The translations under genes and the position numbers were made by a program. A DNA stretch of 6,523 nucleotides from an uncultured Planctomycetota bacterium (lineage in GTDB: Bacteria > Planctomycetota > Planctomycetia > Pirellulales > UBA1268). Each line of letters opens with the position of its first letter. The stretch's first letter is position 1. The notes beneath the pieces are model-generated. The model saw nothing but the letters and a program-made list of their open reading frames with translations. It searched no databases and was not told the origin of the DNA. Where the stretch lies: NCBI GenBank assembly GCA_905477565.1, contig CAJQGO010000054.1:1-6523 (forward strand), read 5' to 3'. Below are positions 5,388 to 6,523 of this stretch, in pieces.

Positions 5388-6523
5388 GAATGTAAATCTC
5401 CGAAAGAAGCACTCCGACGATACCTTCGTTCCGCCGTCGTGTCACCTCGTCGCTTGGCAATCAGCGCAAGAGAAAGGAGAGCCCCTTCGTGTCGCGGTTC
5501 AAGGTAAACCGCTTTTTCTAGTAGTTTTTCAGACGTCTCGAAGTCCCCAGCCGTTTGGTGAAGAATTGCCAGCATGTACAGGAGATCAGTCTGGGTGCTG
5601 TCACTTTGGAGTGATTTTTGACAGAGTCGGATCGCATCGTCTATCGCACCAGTATTTGCGAGGGCCTCGACGTCTCGGATAATCTCTGAAGAAGTATCAG
5701 GAATTGCAGCGACCCTGTCTGGGGGAAGTGTAGGATCGGCCTGTTTCAATTGGCTGATTTCTTCTTGAGCGCGAGTGGGTCTTTTGCTTCTGCTTTCCCG
5801 AATTGATTTCTGTCTCACTGGCGGCAACTCGCTGGCTTTTTTGCGCATACGAAACGTTAGCGGTCCAGTTGGCTCCCAATCACCAGCAGGAAGAATAACC
5901 GCCTCCGCGGCCCCAACAACGAGTTCCCCATCGGGCTTCAGTAAACGTGCAAGTGTCCGAACAAGCTTGTTCCGCTTAGGCTTCGTAAAGTAGACGAGTA
6001 AGTTCCGGCAGCAAATAAGATCAAACGGTCCTTGTGCTTTCTGGATTAGTTCATTTTCGGTATGAGACTGGAGAAGATTTCGGTCCAAAAATTCAACGGT
6101 TTCCTGTACTTCTGGAGCTACCTGCCACCCCGTTGCTGTTGAGGTGAACCACTTGTTCTTTCGTGTTTCATCAATGGTACGAAAAGCGTTCTCGGAAAAG
6201 ATGCCGCTTTGTGCTTGTTTGATTGCGTGCCGACTAATATCGGTAGCAATGATACGGAATTGAGTTGGTAAGCAACCCGACTCAAGCAGCGATAAGGAAA
6301 TCGAACAGGCTTCTTCGCCAGTCGCGCAGGGAGCCGAAAGTATCTTCAACCCGGACTGTTTTTTAAGGCGTTGGCAAAGCTGTGTGTTTATATGCTGGAA
6401 AACCTTCGGTTCGCGAAACAGCCAGCTTTCTGGGACAACGATGGACTCAATGAACAGTTGGCGACACACCGGACCGTGGGTGAGTTGATCTTCAAGGGTT
6501 TGGATTGTTGACGCCTTTGAATA
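5384..6523 (-). CDS. wspC: CheR-type receptor methyltransferase with C-terminal TPRs, WspC-like, 5' end outside window
   Basis: This gene encodes an S-adenosylmethionine-dependent methyltransferase of the CheR family, which methylates glutamates of a chemoreceptor. The frame stays open to the window edge, giving 379 residues here; the GTG at 6469 is an internal valine, since the 18 codons before it continue the protein (TIQTLEDQL...). Numbering from the window edge: VVPESWLFREP (29-39), the segment that in CheR proteins precedes the SAM domain; SAM motif LSAPCATGEEACS (62-74); IATDIS (92-97); CCRNLLVYF (171-179); LLKPDGELVVGAAEA (194-208). A basic, low-complexity linker follows (about 225-270), then two to three TPR units (about 281-376). 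CheR fused to TPRs is the layout of WspC, which in Pseudomonas methylates WspA. Only part of the N-terminal helical domain is missing. The stop overlaps the adaptor start by four bases (ATGA). One change is visible: the common GEEPYS reads GEEACS. Confidence 0.93.
   Translation of the reverse strand, partial: YSKASTIQTLEDQLTHGPVCRQLFIESIVVPESWLFREPKVFQHINTQLCQRLKKQSGLKILSAPCATGEEACSISLSLLESGCLPTQFRIIATDISRHAIKQAQSGIFSENAFRTIDETRKNKWFTSTATGWQVAPEVQETVEFLDRNLLQSHTENELIQKAQGPFDLICCRNLLVYFTKPKRNKLVRTLARLLKPDGELVVGAAEAVILPAGDWEPTGPLTFRMRKKASELPPVRQKSIRESRSKRPTRAQEEISQLKQADPTLPPDRVAAIPDTSSEIIRDVEALANTGAIDDAIRLCQKSLQSDSTQTDLLYMLAILHQTAGDFETSEKLLEKAVYLEPRHEGALLSLALIAKRRGDTTAERRYRRSASFGDLHS

Noticed and set aside
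4987..5682. 231-codon open frame on the + strand across the adaptor and methyltransferase genes
   Set aside because: It is antisense to two well-supported genes, crosses their junction, and its product shows no recognisable domain.

Overview
The window holds five genes: two on the + strand on the left, three on the - strand on the right, with the two groups converging. It looks like a Gram-negative, moderate-GC bacterium that lives at surfaces or in biofilms, because the right two thirds is part of a Wsp-type chemosensory cluster. The phylum is uncertain. Wsp-like ('alternative cellular function' class) clusters occur in beta- and gammaproteobacteria and, as I recall, in Planctomycetota. Nothing in the window decides between them, and there are no rRNA or tRNA genes to help.

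Left part, + strand. Positions 1-621 are the C-terminal part of an M32 (Taq-type) metallocarboxypeptidase whose N-terminal half, with the zinc site, lies before the window. After a 28-base gap with a good Shine-Dalgarno sequence comes an amidase-signature hydrolase (650-2122). It resembles fatty-acid amide hydrolase (FAAH) more than GatA-type amidases, and it has an altered oxyanion-hole motif. The two genes are probably co-transcribed.

Right part, - strand, in transcription order. A CheR-type methyltransferase with C-terminal TPRs (WspC-like, 5' end outside the window, 6523-5384) overlaps by ATGA a CheW-like adaptor with an N-terminal cysteine-rich segment (WspD-like, 5387-4584). After 30 bases follows a hybrid CheA kinase with a C-terminal receiver domain (WspE-like, 4553-2100). 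This order matches wspC-wspD-wspE of Pseudomonas. In that system a receptor (WspA), bridged by CheW-type adaptors to the kinase, responds to surface contact. The methyltransferase tunes the receptor, and the kinase passes phosphate to the methylesterase WspF and the diguanylate cyclase WspR. Neither wspF nor wspR follows the kinase here: the kinase gene ends inside the 3' end of the convergent amidase gene (23-base overlap).

Points worth a second look are a perfectly phased A8 slippery tract in the linker of the kinase gene, which could release the HPt domain alone, the cysteine motif of the adaptor, the divergent FAAH-like amidase, the missing output genes, a 12-base palindrome over the kinase start codon and a hairpin after the amidase stop. 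No mobile elements, CRISPR arrays, RNA genes or long intergenic regions were seen. Nearly all of the window is coding, and the only two gaps between genes are 28 and 30 bases long.
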